The notes beneath the pieces were generated by a model. That model was not told the origin of the DNA, did no database searches, and saw nothing but the letters and a program-made list of their open reading frames with translations. A program made the translations under genes and the position numbers. Positions 6,401 to 8,779 of a stretch of 8,779 bases of DNA are shown here, piece by piece (the first letter of the stretch is position 1; every line of letters begins with the position of its first letter). Origin of the DNA: Kiritimatiellales bacterium (GTDB lineage: Bacteria; Verrucomicrobiota; Kiritimatiellia; Kiritimatiellales; Pontiellaceae); NCBI GenBank assembly GCA_030621805.1, contig JAUXGY010000055.1, positions 1 through 8,779 of the forward strand. The letters run 5' to 3'.

Positions 6401-8779
6401 ATGAAAACGTGGGTTTGGTGTTTGGGATTGGTTTTGTTTGCGGGAATGGTCGAGGCAAAACAGGAGCCTGTTTTGGAGTTGAAAGTGGGAGTGGGGTCGT
6501 GGCTTGAATCCCGCTCTGGATTGGCAGGAACCAATGAAACCTACGATGCTCTAGCCACGCTGGGCATTTCGAATGTGGCGGTTTCCGTGCGGGTGGATGA
6601 CGGGAAGATCGCTGTTTTTGCAAAGGTTGGGACGGCGCTGTCGGATGCCAAAGCAACGTGGTTGAACCAAACCAACCTAATTGAGTTGGCATCGGTTTCA
6701 GAGAATGCGTTTAAATGGATTCCCTCCAAGAAAAAGAAATCTCCGGCTGAATGGATACCAACCGACAACATGCGGATCTATTTTTCCGGCAGCACGGTTT
6801 TGATTTCGGACGAGGAGCACGCTTCGTTGGCCAAGGAATTGGAGTTCGGGATGGCCGAAGAGGGGCTGCTGCAGGCTTCCATTCATCTGGCCCCTTTGCT
6901 GGAACCCTTTTTCACTGCGGCAGACGAGATCGTTGATGCCCAGGAGGAAGGGTTTGGAAAATCGATCATGGCGCACATGCTGAAGTCGTTGAAAACGACG
7001 GCCGCTTCCCTTCTAGATATGCCCGGCGTATCACTCAATATTGTGGCCTCGGGGCCGGATGTGCGGAAAATGGTACTGGCTCTGGAGTATGATCGTGCAG
7101 ACATGGCCATGCGCTCCAAGGCGTTCCTCGACGACTCTGCCGATGCGTGGAAAAACCCGGAGATTTCGGAAAAACTACTGGGATTGGTTGGCCTGATCGA
7201 AACGCCCTTCTTTCAAAAAATGGATCAGGACGGGAACCAGTTGACGTTTGTCTACGAATGGCCCGCCGCCGAGGATTTCGCAATACTGGAGATCGTTGGT
7301 CAGGCAACGCTTGGAAATCTATTTAGCTTTAGCGATCCCCATGCGTTCCCTCTCAATCCGGAAGAAACCATGAGTGTACCAAACCTGGGAAATGTGGCTG
7401 AGTTTGATGCTACACAATTTGAAAAATATTTTAGGGACGCACTGTTTTTTAATAATAGCTGGAGCACGAGCGTTGATTTGGTGGTGGATTGTCTGGATAT
7501 CCCAAACGTCGATCTGCTATCTGCAACCTTCACCAATGTGTGTGTGCTGGGAACCAACGGGGTGGACATCACGAATCAAAAACGATCAGGTGGGTTTGGC
7601 TATAATTCAACCAAACGGTCGGCCTCGATTTCTCTGCAAGTCGAGAAGGAGGGTCCGAAAGCCAAGACGGCCTCGTTCACGATCGAACTCAAGGTGCCTA
7701 CTGCCGTTGAAAAATATACGTTAACCCAGCAAAGTCCGGTTGTGGAAAAAGAAGGGCAGGGGTGCTGCTTGATCGCCATGAGCAATTCGGTGGTTAGCCT
7801 GCGCTCAAAAGGACTTTCATTGAGAGAAGCAAAAATCTATGCGCTTAATGCGGACGGAAAGTATTTAAAACGAGGAGGCGCGTCTTGGTCCGAGTCGAAC
7901 TATCGCGGCGAATACAAGGGAGCGCCCGCAACGGTTGAATTGGTTTTCCCGGTCAAGACCGAGTCCGTCACGATTGATTTCAAGGATATGGCTGTGGGGA
8001 AGGAGGACAAACTAAAAATGCCGTCAAGCCCGACGAACAACGTCGTGACGCGCTATTCCATGGAGCCCCTGAAAACCTATTCCGATCCGGACATGGAAGC
8101 GATCGCCGCCAGTGCCATTACCTATGTCACGAATGCAGGCTGGAAAAAGAATGGATACGAACTGCAATTCCCAAAGCCCATTGGGGTTGAACAAAAGCAT
8201 GTTTTGATGAAATCCTATTTGACCGGTGTCGATGAGTTGATTGGCCGAGGCAAAAGCTCGGGGTTCGCTTCCTCCGGAGACCATTTCTATTGGAGCCTAA
8301 AACAAACCAACACGTTGGATTCGGCGACGGCCATTTTTGGCGAGGTTGAAGGATTGTTCTGGTCGGGGGTCGTCACCTATTCCGCGAATGTATCAACCAA
8401 CCCAGTCCCGCTTATTCCCGGCCAGGATTTACCCGTAGCATCGGTGGAGCACAATGTGGTGTGGATCGAAAAAGACCCGGAGGGCAAGGTGCTGGATGTT
8501 CAGGCATTTGATGCAAGTGACCGCCGCTTGAAAAAAGATAATCGGACCGGTTGGAAGAAGAGCAGTAGCGGATATTATTTCTGGGGGATGCCGAGCCGGG
8601 CCACGGTGGTGTATGCAACATCGAAGGAAGGCGTTGTGGTTCCCTTTGAAATCGAGTTGAAAGCGGGCGGCTTGGAAGCGATCCCTGCCGCCCGCGAAAA
8701 AATACCGGCCTTCGAGGAGATGCTGGCGTTTGTGAAAGATATAAATAAGAAGAGCTGTAGCGGGAAGTCGGATCGTAGC
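6401..8779 (+). CDS. Large exported protein of unknown function with duplicated C-terminal domain (3' end beyond window)
   Basis: The frame is open for 793 codons from an ATG with AAGGGG seven bases upstream to the right edge, without a stop, so the protein is larger still. Residues 1-19 form a signal peptide (MKTWVWCLGLVLFAGMVEA, cleavage before KQEP) with no lipobox, so it is exported to periplasm, outer membrane or outside. Residues 20-125 are mixed beta with a KKKK patch at 110-113. Residues 135-265 look mostly helical (LLQASIHLAPLLEPFF, MAHMLKSLKTTAASLL). The second half is strand-rich and contains two copies of a unit about 222 residues apart: SGGFG at 396-400 matches SSGFA at 619-623, VV at 463-464 matches VV at 686-687, and ALNADGKYLK at 481-490 matches AFDASDRRLK at 702-711. 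Each copy continues with a Tyr/Gly-rich stretch and a TVEL/TVVY strand, suggestive of immunoglobulin-like sandwiches. No catalytic motif was recognised. Function is unknown. Confidence 0.85.
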   Translation, partial: MKTWVWCLGLVLFAGMVEAKQEPVLELKVGVGSWLESRSGLAGTNETYDALATLGISNVAVSVRVDDGKIAVFAKVGTALSDAKATWLNQTNLIELASVSENAFKWIPSKKKKSPAEWIPTDNMRIYFSGSTVLISDEEHASLAKELEFGMAEEGLLQASIHLAPLLEPFFTAADEIVDAQEEGFGKSIMAHMLKSLKTTAASLLDMPGVSLNIVASGPDVRKMVLALEYDRADMAMRSKAFLDDSADAWKNPEISEKLLGLVGLIETPFFQKMDQDGNQLTFVYEWPAAEDFAILEIVGQATLGNLFSFSDPHAFPLNPEETMSVPNLGNVAEFDATQFEKYFRDALFFNNSWSTSVDLVVDCLDIPNVDLLSATFTNVCVLGTNGVDITNQKRSGGFGYNSTKRSASISLQVEKEGPKAKTASFTIELKVPTAVEKYTLTQQSPVVEKEGQGCCLIAMSNSVVSLRSKGLSLREAKIYALNADGKYLKRGGASWSESNYRGEYKGAPATVELVFPVKTESVTIDFKDMAVGKEDKLKMPSSPTNNVVTRYSMEPLKTYSDPDMEAIAASAITYVTNAGWKKNGYELQFPKPIGVEQKHVLMKSYLTGVDELIGRGKSSGFASSGDHFYWSLKQTNTLDSATAIFGEVEGLFWSGVVTYSANVSTNPVPLIPGQDLPVASVEHNVVWIEKDPEGKVLDVQAFDASDRRLKKDNRTGWKKSSSGYYFWGMPSRATVVYATSKEGVVVPFEIELKAGGLEAIPAAREKIPAFEEMLAFVKDINKKSCSGKSDRS
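7550..8671 (+). repeat. Tandem intragenic domain duplication, period about 222 residues
   Basis: Within the large secreted protein, residues 384 to about 540 and 607 to about 757 align by eye. Offsets at three independent anchors are 223, 223 and 221 residues. Divergence is strong, so the duplication is old and is seen at the protein level only, not as a DNA repeat. Confidence 0.55.

Noticed and set aside
6193..6692. Minus-strand frames overlapping the start of the large secreted-protein gene
   Set aside because: They overlap a signal-peptide-bearing frame of 793 codons and are Pro/Ser/Thr-rich low-information sequences with no family pattern.

Overview
The window comes from a Gram-negative bacterium: it carries an outer-membrane porin with a signal peptide, an inner-membrane sodium symporter and a large exported protein. 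Base composition is roughly balanced. The gene styles, the heptad A/T-rich repeats between genes and the large lineage-specific secreted protein suggest a PVC-group organism (for example Kiritimatiellota) or a similar environmental lineage. That assignment is inference and is not proved by any marker here.

Layout. On the minus strand, read from about 2560 down to 1, lies a three-gene transport operon: a 58-residue one-helix protein of the symporter small accessory type, a 547-residue SSS-family sodium:solute symporter, and an OprD-type outer-membrane porin that runs off the left edge. The 128 bases between the first two genes hold two oppositely oriented heptad-repeat arrays that can fold into a long stem next to the symporter ribosome binding site. 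A 230-base AT-rich divergent control region (2563-2792) with several palindromes separates this operon from plus-strand hisC (histidinol-phosphate aminotransferase). A tRNA-Val(UAC) gene follows, with its own promoter and a very clear rho-independent terminator. Next comes a closely spaced plus-strand set: a DUF4870 membrane protein, folD (one-carbon folate metabolism) and a ferritin with an intact ferroxidase centre. The 363 bases after ferritin contain a decayed, twice-frameshifted C-terminal scrap of a MacB/FtsX-type ABC permease. The right end, from 6401 to the edge, is one open frame of 793 codons without a stop. It encodes an exported protein of unknown function whose C-terminal half is a tandem duplication with a period of about 222 residues.

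How the parts work together. Porin, symporter and accessory protein plausibly form one uptake route for a small, probably anionic solute across both membranes. HisC, tRNA-Val, FolD and ferritin are housekeeping functions. The most unusual items are the heptad-repeat hairpin inside the transport operon, the small accessory protein with its acidic tail, and the large duplicated secreted protein. I found no CRISPR array, transposase, phage gene or recognised defence system.
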